From Thiocapsa roseilacustris (GTDB taxonomy: Bacteria > Pseudomonadota > Gammaproteobacteria > Chromatiales > Chromatiaceae): a DNA stretch of 64,000 bases. The stretch is from assembly GCF_041903755.1 (NCBI RefSeq), contig NZ_JBBWVE010000015.1:84564-148563 (forward strand), in the 5' to 3' direction. A program made the position numbers and the translations under genes. Positions 16,932 through 26,391 of this stretch are shown piece by piece. The number at the start of each line of letters is the position of its first letter. Position 1 is the stretch's first letter. The notes below the pieces were generated by a model. That model saw only the letters and a list, made by a program, of their open reading frames with translations, had not been told where the DNA came from and did not search any database.

Positions 16932-17798
16932 ATGACGACCGATGCGATTCGCGTGAGCACATCCGAGTTTTTTCTCTGTCTGGCTCGAGCCTTCGCGATC
17001 CCGCAGGCTGCGGACAGCCTGGAGCTGCTTCGCGATGCCTTGCCGGACGACCTGGCCGAGCTGGCCTCGGACTGTGGCTACGAGATCGACGAACCACTGT
17101 CGGACTACCGGGCAGCGATCGCCGAGATCGCCGACACAGACCGCCTGTTGGTGATCTATTCGCGGCTCTTTCTGGTGCCGGGCGACCAGCACCCAAGCCT
17201 GAGCACGGGCGCCTATCTGGACGGCACGGTCGCCGGCGGCAGCGTCACCGCGATGGAGACCTGCTATCGGCGTTGCGGACTGGAGAAGGACGCGGCCCTG
17301 CAGGATCTGCCGGATCACCTTTCGATCCAGCTGGAGTTCTTGGCCCGATTGTTCGCCGCCGAGTCGCAGGCAAGCATCACCGGCGAGGCACCCCCGCCGA
17401 TCGCGGCCAGCGAATTTCTTTCCAGTTTTGTCGCCCGGTGGATCGTCCCCTTCCGCGCCGACCTCGAAGAGGCGGGCCGTCGATTCAAGCTGGCCGACAA
17501 CCCCTATCGGCATCTTGCGCGGATCCTCGAGAGCGCCGTTCGGGCCGAGGTTACGCTGAATCCGATCGAGGCGGCGCCCGCCCCGGCTATCGATCCCGAG
17601 ATCGCACGCCTGCGCAGCCAGCTCGCCGGCAAAGCCATCACCGAAGAGGATCTGGCAATCATCCGGGCACGTCTGGAGGCCGACGGTCTACCCAGCGATC
17701 ATGTGGCGATCCCGGTCGACGACCGCGACCGTCTCATGGGGCTCTCGACCATGGTCCCGCCGGCCGCACCGTCGCATCGGATGGCGTCTCCCGGCTGA
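16932..17798 (+). CDS. arxD: TorD/DmsD-family molybdoenzyme chaperone (ArxD-like)
   Basis: A 288-residue, all-helical protein of the TorD family: RLFLVPGDQHPSLSTGAYLD includes the P-x-P/E-type loop region, followed by CYRRCGLEKDAALQDLPDHL and a DHLSIQLEFLARLFA helix diagnostic of these chaperones. Such proteins bind the Tat signal of the catalytic subunit and hold export until cofactor is loaded. Family members are usually 190-230 residues; here about 70 extra residues at the C-terminus (PAPAIDPEIARLRSQLAGKA onward) form an extension of unknown role. Its place as fourth gene matches arxD. Confidence 0.8.
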   Translation: MTTDAIRVSTSEFFLCLARAFAIPQAADSLELLRDALPDDLAELASDCGYEIDEPLSDYRAAIAEIADTDRLLVIYSRLFLVPGDQHPSLSTGAYLDGTVAGGSVTAMETCYRRCGLEKDAALQDLPDHLSIQLEFLARLFAAESQASITGEAPPPIAASEFLSSFVARWIVPFRADLEEAGRRFKLADNPYRHLARILESAVRAEVTLNPIEAAPAPAIDPEIARLRSQLAGKAITEEDLAIIRARLEADGLPSDHVAIPVDDRDRLMGLSTMVPPAAPSHRMASPG

Positions 17799-17840
17799 GC
17801 ACCGGCGAGCACGGCTCCGCGGCGAGCGCGCTTCGGAACC

Positions 17841-17972
17841 ATGCGGTCGCGGAAGCTGCCGATCGTCCTCGTCGCGTGCCTGACCAGCACCGCGCTGCGC
17901 GCCGAGCTGTCCGGCTTGCTGGTCACTCCGGCCATCGTGGCACGTGGCGCAGAGCGCCAGGGGCATGCGTGA
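17841..17972 (+). pseudogene. Signal-peptide-like ORF truncated by a repeat element
   Basis: MRSRKLPIVLVACLTSTALR followed by AE looks like a Sec signal peptide with a cleavage site, as expected for a periplasmic protein such as a cytochrome c. After about 30 residues the frame runs into repeat family B (17923-18000) and stops at 17970. The mature protein is missing. It may be the scar of an operon gene lost when the repeat arrived. Confidence 0.35.
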
Positions 17973-18000
17973 CACTGCAGAGCGGGTGTCACGAGCGACT
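17923..18000 (-). repeat. Dispersed repeat, family B copy 1 (inverted)
   Basis: The reverse strand reads GTGACACCCGCTCTGCAGTG TCACGCATGC and onward, nearly the same as copies at 21818, 27093 and 32218. It contains two adjacent hairpins: GTGACACC/GGTGTCAC-type arms, here with one mismatch, and GGCGC-TCT-GCGCC. It resembles REP-type extragenic palindromes. Confidence 0.8.
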
Positions 18001-18057
18001 GATGATTTGTTGCCGGCTCATGTGCTCGTCCAGCACGGAAGATGGGTTGAAACCGTT

Positions 18058-18113
18058 CGTTGTCGTTGTCGTTTTCGACCATCGATGCCGCTCCGACCAC
18101 GACAACGACAACG
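18058..18113. repeat. Hairpin repeat, family D copy 1
   Basis: CGTTGTCGTTGTCG at 18058-18071 pairs perfectly with CGACAACGACAACG at 18100-18113, a 14-bp stem around a 28-base loop. A related imperfect copy occurs at 53553-53590. The 290-base gap before moaA otherwise shows no gene. Confidence 0.75.
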
Positions 18114-18264
18114 ATAATGATCTCGGACAGTCTCGGATCTCTGCACGGCTTCACGACCGACATAACGCGAATCTTGCCTGGACCAACCCCACTATGCGAA
18201 GAACGCTGTTGACCTGCGCAGCTCGACACCTGACCCCAAACCTCGAGTCTCATCGGATCACCGC

Positions 18265-19251
18265 ATGAACGACCAGACCCTCACCGATCCCTATGGCCGA
18301 CGCATCGCCTACCTGCGCCTGTCCGTCACCGACCGCTGCGACCTGCGCTGCGGCTATTGCCTGCCGAAAGGCTTCAAGGGGTTCGAGGAGCCCGAGCACT
18401 GGCTCAGGTTCGAGGAAATCACCCGCGTGGTCGGTGCCTTCACCGCGCTGGGGGTGGGCCGTGTGCGCATCACCGGCGGCGAGCCGCTGGTGCGGCGCAA
18501 TCTGCCCGAGCTGGCCGCCGGGCTGTCGGCGCTACCCGGCCTGGATGATCTCTCCATCTCCAGCAACTGCACCCGCATGGAGTCGCTCGCCGAGCCGCTC
18601 TATCGTGCCGGCGTGCGCCGGCTCAATGTCAGCCTCGACAGCCTGCGCCCCGAGGTCTTCAAGCAGGTCACCGGCGGGGATCTGGACAAGGTGCTGCGCG
18701 GCATCGCGGCGGCACGTGAAGTCGGCTTCGCACCCATCCGCGTCAATACCGTCGCGATGCGCGGTGTGAACGACGAGGAGATCGAGGACATCCTCGGCTA
18801 CTGCGCGGACAACGGCTTCACGCTACGCCTGATCGAGACCATGCCGATGGGCGCGACCGGTCAAGCCGCGCGGGATCAGTATCTCGATCTCCAGACGGTG
18901 CGTCGCCGCTTGGAGCAGCATTTCACCTTGATCCCGGACATCCTTCCGGGCGGCGGCCCGGCGCGCTACTTCCGCCTCGGCGCGACCGAGACCCGGATCG
19001 GCTTCATCACCCCGATCTCGCAGCACTTCTGCGAAACCTGCAACCGGGTGCGCCTCACGGTCGACGGCACCCTCTATCTGTGTCTCGGTCAGGAGAGCAG
19101 CTACGCGCTGCGGCCGCTGCTGCGCGACGGAATCGGGGATGACGAACTGCTTGAGCATCTGAAACAGGCCATCGCACTGAAACCCGAGCGCCATGAGTTC
19201 AACGAGCGCCCTGAGAAGGTCATCCGGTTTATGTCGATGACGGGCGGATGA
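18265..19251 (+). CDS. moaA: GTP 3',8-cyclase MoaA
   Basis: A 328-residue radical-SAM enzyme that catalyses the first step of molybdenum cofactor synthesis, rearranging GTP. The N-terminal cluster motif is C-x3-C-x2-C at Cys25, Cys29 and Cys32 (DRCDLRCGYC). The second cluster is held by CETCNRVRL and a further Cys in LYLCL near residue 275. The protein ends in the Gly-Gly tail (FMSMTGG) needed for activity. Length is normal. A MoaA beside the molybdoenzyme operon suggests a dedicated boost of cofactor supply; other moa genes are not in the window. Confidence 0.93.
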   Translation: MNDQTLTDPYGRRIAYLRLSVTDRCDLRCGYCLPKGFKGFEEPEHWLRFEEITRVVGAFTALGVGRVRITGGEPLVRRNLPELAAGLSALPGLDDLSISSNCTRMESLAEPLYRAGVRRLNVSLDSLRPEVFKQVTGGDLDKVLRGIAAAREVGFAPIRVNTVAMRGVNDEEIEDILGYCADNGFTLRLIETMPMGATGQAARDQYLDLQTVRRRLEQHFTLIPDILPGGGPARYFRLGATETRIGFITPISQHFCETCNRVRLTVDGTLYLCLGQESSYALRPLLRDGIGDDELLEHLKQAIALKPERHEFNERPEKVIRFMSMTGG

Positions 19252-19637
19252 ATCCCGGACGCGTTCCAGATTGCTGGCTGCCTGCTCGACGGCCGAGGGC
19301 TGTCGCTATCCGTGATGCGTCACCGGCAGCCCTGCGCGAATCCTCATGTCCGCCGTTTCGCTCGACGAATCACCGGGTCACCTTGGGTTCGCCGCCCCCA
19401 CGTGCGATCGGGTATGATCGTGCGCAATGAAAGACGCAATCCAGCCGTTGCCCGAGTTCCTGACCGCGGCGCTCGCGTCCTTCGCGAGCTTGCCGACGAA
19501 GGCTTGCTGGAGCGATCGCGCACTCATCTCCGCCTCGTCGGCGCTCGCCCGGGCGACTGAAGCCTGGTCGACCCCCGTGCCGCCCCGCCATCGGCTCGAC
19601 AACACTACCGGAAAACACTGTTGTCGTGTCGACATGG
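19252..19637. other. Intergenic, no supported gene
   Basis: Open frames occur on both strands, but their composition is that of random GC-rich sequence and none has a recognisable domain. I see no clear repeat or terminator here. Confidence 0.5.
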
Positions 19638-19811
19638 TTACTCCGTATCTTTGGTCTTGGTGAACAAACCAAGCTCATATTCCAAGTTGTAGTGTCCGAA
19701 GACCAGATTCGCCTCGCGAAGCAGCTCCTCGAACAGGTCTCGGGGATCCTCGCCCGCCTCGATGCGATGGTCCACCAGGGTCTGTAGCACCTCTTTGAAA
19801 CTCTTCTTCAT
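19638..19811 (-). CDS. Small conserved-looking protein of unknown function
   Basis: A 57-residue protein, MKKSFKEVLQTLVDHRIEAG followed by EDPRDLFEELLREANLVFGHYNLEYELGL in two parts, with low complexity bias absent and normal codon use. I chose ATG 19811 because GGAGAA lies five bases upstream; longer frames read into unlikely sequence. It is predicted soluble and helical. I do not recognise the family. It is convergent with moaA. Confidence 0.6.
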   Translation of the reverse strand: MKKSFKEVLQTLVDHRIEAGEDPRDLFEELLREANLVFGHYNLEYELGLFTKTKDTE

Positions 19812-20135
19812 CGTATTCTCCGCAGGGATTGTTTTCTTTGACAGATTGCTTCCACAGGCCCTCATGGTCCGAGTATAGGCCAAGCCACGGAACGCGCCGC
19901 ACAGCTACGCGGCCGCCGAAGCCGCGTATGAGACCGAATCTAAATCATGTCCCCTATCCGCCTCCCCTGCTAGGTTCGTAGCGCTCGGCATCCTGCGAGC
20001 ATCAAGAACGCAATACACAAGGGGATAGAACCGATGAGACACTTCTCCAGCCTCGCCCTGCCCGGGTCGGCGCATAGAATGTGTCCGGCCCGCAACACCA
20101 CCCGACGAATCAACACGCCATCAGAGGAGACTGTC
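19812..20135. other. Intergenic leader, no gene seen
   Basis: The gap between the small divergent gene and the rhodanese gene must hold promoters for both, but I cannot point to convincing -35/-10 pairs or operators. No coding frame with a known domain is visible. Confidence 0.5.
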
Positions 20136-21083
20136 ATGTCGCACAGGCTGTATCGGGCACTCCTGCCAATCGGGTTCGCCGCGCTGCTCGCGTTGGCGAT
20201 CGCGCCCACCCAAGCGCTCGCCAATCCGGACTTCCTGGTCGATGCCGACTGGCTCGCGGACGCGTTGGACGACGACAACACGATCGTTCTTGAGGTGCGC
20301 TATCACCCACATCGGTACTTCACCGTCGGCCACATCCCCGGCGCGGTCCAGGTCCAGCGCTTCAAGGATCTCGGCGACAACGACGCGAGCCCGATCATGC
20401 GCTTTCCCTCCCGCGAGACCTTCCAGGAGACTCTGCGCCGTTGGGGCGTCAACGACGACTCGACACTCGTGATCTATGACGATTCCAGCACGGCGCTGGC
20501 GGCACGACTCTGTTTCCTGCTCGACCTCTACGGCTTCGACATGGACCGGGTGAAGGTCCTCAACGGCGGGACCACGGAATGGACAGGCTTCAACGAGCTG
20601 GAGACGGAGCCGACGCCCCCGAAAGCCCCCGGCACGGTGACCCTGAAGGACGCCGACCCGGCGCTCTTCATCGAATGGCCCGCCGTCTATGACGATGTCG
20701 TCTCGCGCCGCGATCCAGGGGTGGTCCTGCTCGACGCGCGCCCGACCGACATGTACACCGGCGAGGTCATCCGGCACTCGATCATGGGCGGCCACATTCC
20801 GGGGGCCATCAATGTCGTGAGTCTCGACGGCGTCGATGGACAGACCGGCAAATGGCGCAGCGACGAAAGCCTCGCCGCACTCTATGCCGGCATCCCCAAG
20901 GACAAGCGGATCTATGTCTACTGCCACGACGGCTTCCGGATGGGCCTGGCCTATCTGCAGCTCAAGCATCTCGGCTACGAGGACGTGCGGCTCTACAACG
21001 GCGGCTGGTCGCACTGGGGCAACGAGCTGACCCTGCCGGTCGTCGAGGGTCCCGAGCCTTACGGCGGCGACTTTGCGCTCTAA
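20136..21083 (+). CDS. Periplasmic two-domain rhodanese-type sulfurtransferase
   Basis: A 315-residue protein with a Sec signal peptide (LYRALLPIGFAALLALAIA, cut after ALA) and two rhodanese domains. The first (DADWLADALDDDNTIVLEVR, VGHIPGAVQVQ) is inactive by layout; the second has the catalytic loop YCHDGFRMGL with its Cys near residue 265 and the preceding GHIPGAINV. The loop differs from the CRxGxx of cytoplasmic thiosulfate sulfurtransferases. It probably moves sulfane sulfur in the periplasm. ATG 20136 is preceded by AGAGGAG. The next gene overlaps its end. Confidence 0.87.
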   Translation: MSHRLYRALLPIGFAALLALAIAPTQALANPDFLVDADWLADALDDDNTIVLEVRYHPHRYFTVGHIPGAVQVQRFKDLGDNDASPIMRFPSRETFQETLRRWGVNDDSTLVIYDDSSTALAARLCFLLDLYGFDMDRVKVLNGGTTEWTGFNELETEPTPPKAPGTVTLKDADPALFIEWPAVYDDVVSRRDPGVVLLDARPTDMYTGEVIRHSIMGGHIPGAINVVSLDGVDGQTGKWRSDESLAALYAGIPKDKRIYVYCHDGFRMGLAYLQLKHLGYEDVRLYNGGWSHWGNELTLPVVEGPEPYGGDFAL

Positions 21084-21624
21084 TCATCGGCACAGCGTCG
21101 GCGGCCGATGGATCGGCTTGCTGACGCTGGTTTGCGCACCTGCGGCAGCACTGGGTCTGCAGGCCACGGAGGTCGCAAACGGGATCTACGCACTGGTCGG
21201 ACCTACCGAGAATCGCACCTACGACAACTATGCCATCAATGCCAACCTGGGCTTTATCGTCACCCCCGAGGGCGTGGTCCTGGTCGACAGCGGCGCGACG
21301 GTCCAATCAGGACCGCTGATCGAGCAAGCGCACAGCCGAATCCGCGCCTGGCGCGACACCTTTCACGCGATGGAGGCGTTGGAGCCGAAGGTCGTCGTCC
21401 CCGGACACGGCAACCCGGCTGATCTCGCCAAGGCCAAGCGCGACACCGGTGACTATCTGGATTGGCTGGTGCGGGAGGTCGAGGGCGCACTCGGCAACTG
21501 GGAACCGATCGACGAGACGGTCGAACGGCTGGCCGAGGCACCGGACTTCGCGCATCTGGAGCATTTCGAAGGCTGGAATCAGCGCAACCTCAACCAGACC
21601 TATCTACAGTTGGAGGCCGAGTAG
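21073..21624 (+). pseudogene. Metallo-beta-lactamase-fold hydrolase with central deletion
   Basis: The frame has the start (signal-like GLLTLVCAPAAALGL, then NANLGFIVTPEGVVLVDSGA) and the end (FHAMEALEPKVVVPGHGNPA, DTGDYLDWLVREVE) of SoxH-type or quinoprotein-relay metallo-hydrolases. About 120-130 residues between them, including the zinc-binding H-x-H-x-D-H motif, are missing; the join lies near 21330. The reading frame was kept across the deletion, so a 183-residue product could still be made, but it cannot bind the usual two zinc ions. The start (TTG 21073) overlaps the rhodanese gene. Confidence 0.75.
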
Positions 21625-21673
21625 CCGGCGGTTCGCTCGATGGGCCTCGTTTACTGGACCGGCCACCCGAGCC

Positions 21674-21813
21674 TTAAGCGAATTCCGGAAACCTTCATGC
21701 CACGGGCGTAGGTTGTGCCGAGCCGTGCGAGGCACAACCAACCGTCGGCGCAAGTTGTGCTTCCTATCGTCAGCACAACCTACGGGTATGGACGTTTGCA
21801 GAAATCGCCTTAA
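21674..21813 (+). mobile_element. MITE-like element, family A copy 1
   Basis: A 140-bp non-coding element with near-inverted ends (AGCGAATTCCGGAAACC on the left, GCAGAAATCGCC on the right) lying between TTA trinucleotides. Inside are alternating GTAGGTTGTGC and GCACAACCTAC segments able to fold into a long stem. Two further copies occur at 51048 and 61719 (inverted). It carries no transposase. Confidence 0.85.
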
Positions 21814-21817
21814 AGTG

Positions 21818-21889
21818 GCTCGTGACATCCGCACCGCGGTGTCACGCATGCCTCGCGGCGCTCCGCGCCACGTGCCACTGAGGCCGAAT
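21818..21889 (+). repeat. Dispersed repeat, family B copy 2
   Basis: GTGGCTCGTGACATCCGCAC begins a copy of the double-hairpin repeat also found at 17923, 27093 and 32218. It lies only a few bases after the MITE-like element. The rest of the gap to acr3 (21890-22053) has an AT-rich imperfect dyad near 21957-21981 (ATATATACGAAT ... GGATATGAT) that could be an operator, but the symmetry is weak. Confidence 0.75.
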
Positions 21890-22053
21890 CCTTGAACGAG
21901 GCCCGCTCGACGGTCTCACGCTTGTCGCTGATCCCACGCGTCGGCATCCAGTTTCCCATATATACGAATCACCGGATATGATCCTCGACAGCACGCGCGC
22001 CGATCCGGATCCCGGCCCGGCGCGCCCTTCTCGAGTCCAACTGCGAGGGCATC

Positions 22054-23199
22054 ATGAGCAGCCAATGCGAAACCACCGGCAAACACGCCGCGGGCGAACC
22101 CATGGGGTTCTTCGAACGGTATCTGACCCTCTGGGTCTTCCTCTGCATCCTAATCGGCATCGGTCTGGGACACCTGGCGCCCGGAGCCTTCCATGTGGTC
22201 GCGGCAGTCGAGGTCGCACAGATCAACCTGCCGGTGGCGGTGCTCATCTGGCTGATGATCATCCCGATGCTGCTGAAGATCGACCTGAAGGCGCTCAAGG
22301 GCGTGACCGAGCACTGGCGCGGGGTCGGCGTCACGCTATTCATCAACTGGGGCGTGAAACCCTTCTCGATGGCCCTGCTGGCCTGGCTCTTCATCGGCTG
22401 GCTGTTCCGGCCCTATCTGCCGCCCGAGCAGGTCGATTCCTATATCGCCGGGCTGATCCTGTTGGCCGCCGCGCCCTGCACGGCCATGGTCTTCGTCTGG
22501 AGTAACCTGTCGCGCGGCGAGCCGCATTTCACCCTGACCCAGGTCGCGCTGAACGACGTCATCATGGTGTTCGCCTTCGCGCCGATCGTCGGACTCCTGC
22601 TCGGGTTGGCCGCGATCACGGTGCCCTGGGACACCCTGCTGTTGTCGGTGCTGCTTTACATCGTGGTGCCGCTGATCATCGCGAATGTCTGGCGTACGGT
22701 TCTCCTGAAACAGGACCCGAGCGGCGAGATGCTGCGCCGGGTGATGGCGTTTATTCAGCCGCTCTCGCTGATCGCCCTTCTGACCACGCTGGTCCTGCTG
22801 TTCGGCTTCCAGGGCGAGCAGATCATCGCCCAGCCGCTGATCATCGCCCTGTTGGCGGTGCCGATCCTGATCCAGGTCTTCTTCAACTCGGGACTCGCCT
22901 ATCTTCTCAACCGCGCGGTGCGCTCCCCGCACTGCGTGGCGGGGCCCTCCGCCCTGATCGGCGCGAGCAACTTCTTCGAGCTGGCCGTGGCCACGGCCAT
23001 CGCGCTCTTCGGCTTCAACTCGGGGGCCGCACTCGCGACCGTCGTCGGGGTGCTGATCGAGGTCCCGGTGATGCTGCTCGTGGTCCATGTCGTGGTGCGC
23101 ACCCAAGGCTGGTACGAGTCGCGCACGGGGATTCCAACCTACGCCGAGTGCTGCCCGCCGGTCGCGGCCTCGCCCGCACGCACCGGCTCGGCCGGTTGA
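22054..23199 (+). CDS. acr3: Arsenite efflux permease Acr3
   Basis: A 381-residue membrane protein with ten predicted helices, of the ACR3 (arsenical-resistance-3) family that exports As(III) using the proton gradient. Diagnostic stretches are LTLWVFLCILIGIGLGHL, the Cys-containing AAPCTAMVFVWSNLSRG, GEPHFTLTQVALNDVIM and PSALIGASNFFELAVA. Length and motif order match bacterial ACR3. No arsR or arsC lies beside it. It starts a three-gene run with the thioredoxin-like gene (six bases downstream) and the CcdA-like gene. Its presence 7.5 kb from the molybdoenzyme operon supports an arsenic role for that operon. Confidence 0.92.
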   Translation: MSSQCETTGKHAAGEPMGFFERYLTLWVFLCILIGIGLGHLAPGAFHVVAAVEVAQINLPVAVLIWLMIIPMLLKIDLKALKGVTEHWRGVGVTLFINWGVKPFSMALLAWLFIGWLFRPYLPPEQVDSYIAGLILLAAAPCTAMVFVWSNLSRGEPHFTLTQVALNDVIMVFAFAPIVGLLLGLAAITVPWDTLLLSVLLYIVVPLIIANVWRTVLLKQDPSGEMLRRVMAFIQPLSLIALLTTLVLLFGFQGEQIIAQPLIIALLAVPILIQVFFNSGLAYLLNRAVRSPHCVAGPSALIGASNFFELAVATAIALFGFNSGAALATVVGVLIEVPVMLLVVHVVVRTQGWYESRTGIPTYAECCPPVAASPARTGSAG

Positions 23200-23205
23200 G
23201 GGGCG

Positions 23206-23646
23206 ATGATGGAGACCTTCACACGCCTTCTTCCCGCCCTCGCCGTCCTGATCCTGGTGCTCGCCGGCGCCGGACTCTATCGCTGGCTCGGCAGTCCCTC
23301 CGGTACAACCCCGATCCCGCGGGCGACCGAGATCACCGCCGACGGTCGGCCCGTCCTGGTCGAGCTGGGCTCCACCTCCTGCGCGAGCTGCGTCGCCATG
23401 CATCGCGTGCTCGACGAGCTTCAATCCAGCCACGGTGATCGCCTGCAGCTGGTCTCCATCAACATCCTGGAGCAGCCGGAGCTGGTGCGTCTCTGGAAGG
23501 TGATGGCGATTCCGACCCAGGTCTTCCTCGACGGAGAGGGACGCGAGCTCGGGCGACACATCGGGTTTATCTCGGCGGACGCCATCCGTGAGCGCTTTGC
23601 GGCGGCCGGGCTGCCGCTCGGCCCGGCTGCTGCGGACGACTCCTGA
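23206..23646 (+). CDS. Membrane-anchored thioredoxin-like protein
   Basis: A 146-residue protein with one N-terminal membrane helix (LLPALAVLILVLAGAGLYRW) and a thioredoxin fold facing the periplasm. The redox pair is in GSTSCASCVAMHRVL (C-x2-C), and cis-Pro lies in MAIPTQVFLDGEGRE. It overlaps the CcdA-like gene by one base (TGATG), which would supply its electrons. In arsenic clusters such a pair could keep periplasmic thiols reduced; this role is inference. It follows acr3 with a six-base gap. Confidence 0.87.
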   Translation: MMETFTRLLPALAVLILVLAGAGLYRWLGSPSGTTPIPRATEITADGRPVLVELGSTSCASCVAMHRVLDELQSSHGDRLQLVSINILEQPELVRLWKVMAIPTQVFLDGEGRELGRHIGFISADAIRERFAAAGLPLGPAAADDS

Positions 23647-24347
23647 TGGAGTGGCTCGCACACCTGTCGCAGGCGTTGTCCGGCGCCGCCTGGTTGGCGG
23701 CGCTGGCGGCACTCGCCTGGGGCTTTGCGAGCATCTGGCTCAGCCCTTGTCATCTGGCCGGCATACCGCTGCTGGTCGGCTATCTGGCGGGCACGCCCGC
23801 GCCGAGCCGGGAGCGTGCGCGCCGCGAGTCGCTCATCATCTTGGCCTTCGCACTGGGTGTGCTGATCAGCCTGGTCCCGCTCGGCGCCGCAACCCTCTGG
23901 CTCGGGCGCATCGCCGGCGATGTCGGGGTCTCAAGTAATTATCTGGTCGCCGCCCTCTGTCTCCTGGCCGGACTCTATCTCCTGGACTGGCTGCCGATTA
24001 CCTGGCGCGGCGGCCTGCCCCAACCCAAGTCCAGGGGACCGACCACCGCCCTGCTGCTCGGATTGATCTTCGGTCTGGCCCTGGGTCCCTGTGCCTTTGC
24101 CTGGATCGCGCCGCTGCTGGGCGTGGTGTGGATGCAGTCCGCCGAGGGGCTGGTGGCCTTGCCGCTCCTCCTGCTCGTCCTCTTCGCCTTGGGACACTGC
24201 GGCGGCGTCCTGCTCGCGGCCGGCTCTCTGCACGGCGTTCAACGCTGGCTCGATACCCTGGGACGGGTCCGCGGCTTCGGATACGGACGGACCGCTTGCG
24301 GTGTCCTGCTGTTGGTCGCGGCCGGATACCTGATCGCGAGCGCCTGA
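23646..24347 (+). CDS. CcdA/DsbD-like membrane thiol-electron transporter
   Basis: A 233-residue membrane protein with six predicted helices, matching the CcdA/DsbD core: WLSPCHLAGIPLLVGYLAGT near residue 35 carries the first conserved Cys, and FGLALGPCAFAWIAPLL near residue 140 the second. These Cys shuttle electrons from cytoplasmic thioredoxin to periplasmic acceptors, most likely the thioredoxin-like protein encoded just upstream with a one-base overlap. It ends the acr3 operon. Confidence 0.88.
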   Translation: MEWLAHLSQALSGAAWLAALAALAWGFASIWLSPCHLAGIPLLVGYLAGTPAPSRERARRESLIILAFALGVLISLVPLGAATLWLGRIAGDVGVSSNYLVAALCLLAGLYLLDWLPITWRGGLPQPKSRGPTTALLLGLIFGLALGPCAFAWIAPLLGVVWMQSAEGLVALPLLLLVLFALGHCGGVLLAAGSLHGVQRWLDTLGRVRGFGYGRTACGVLLLVAAGYLIASA

Positions 24348-24370
24348 GCGGCACCGTCCGCACAACAACA

Positions 24371-24457
24371 GGGTCCGCACAGCGGACCCTAGGGTCGCAT
24401 GCTGCGCCGGATTGCGCTCCGCCCAAAAACCACAGTATGGGGTCCGCTGCGCGGACC
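24371..24457. terminator. Paired hairpins between convergent genes
   Basis: GGGTCCGC-ACA-GCGGACCC at 24371-24389 and GGTCCGC-TGC-GCGGACC at 24441-24457 are two related perfect hairpins in the gap between the convergent ccdA-like gene and prfC. There is no long T run, so classic intrinsic termination is uncertain; a bidirectional stop or a repeat element both fit. Confidence 0.5.
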
Positions 24458-24513
24458 ATTAGTGGCTCACTCGAAGCGAGGAGCGCACCGATCGCACGCC
24501 GACCGCAACCCGA

Positions 24514-26094
<1,581 letters not shown>

Positions 26095-26187
26095 GGGGGA
26101 TCTTTGCAGTCTCGGCTGCGTGCGACTAAACCAAGGAATTATAGACTTGAAGAGCCCGCTGTTCACCTGGAGCGCGCGTTATCCTTT

Positions 26188-26319
26188 CCACCTATCAGTT
26201 GATGTCGGCACCCTGGCTCCAGCTCGACATGCCTCTCACGGAGACGCGGAGGGCACGGAGAATCTAAGATCTTCCATGCGCACGCTCCATGTCTTAGCGT
26301 CTCCGTGTCTCCGTGAGAG
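26188..26319. repeat. Dispersed inverted repeat, family C copy 2 (long form)
   Basis: It begins with CCACCTATCAGTTGATG and GGCTCCAGCTCGACATG, then TCTCACGGAGACGCGGAG ... CTCCGTGTCTCCGTGAGAG. The whole layout recurs at 38657-38772; the copy at 16824 has only the inverted-arm part. It fills the gap between prfC and rimI. Confidence 0.8.
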
Positions 26320-26391
26320 TCAAAAACTGACCCTTGCCAAGCGCGTTAGCGGGTCAGCCTGACGCTCCGGGCGGTATACTCTTGGGTCAGT

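Noticed and set aside
18265..19251. Other molybdenum-cofactor genes expected beside moaA
   Set aside because: None is visible next to it; moaA stands alone here.
19427..19663. A 78-codon frame between moaA and the small minus-strand gene
   Set aside because: No ribosome site or domain, and its end overlaps the better-supported small gene on the other strand.
22336..23712. A 458-codon frame antisense to acr3 and the thioredoxin gene
   Set aside because: It spans two real genes and their junction, and its His/Asp/Arg-rich composition is typical of an antisense shadow.
26375..26380. TATACT as a -10 box for rimI
   Set aside because: There is no matching -35 at the right distance, and the start codon would be only about 12 bases away.
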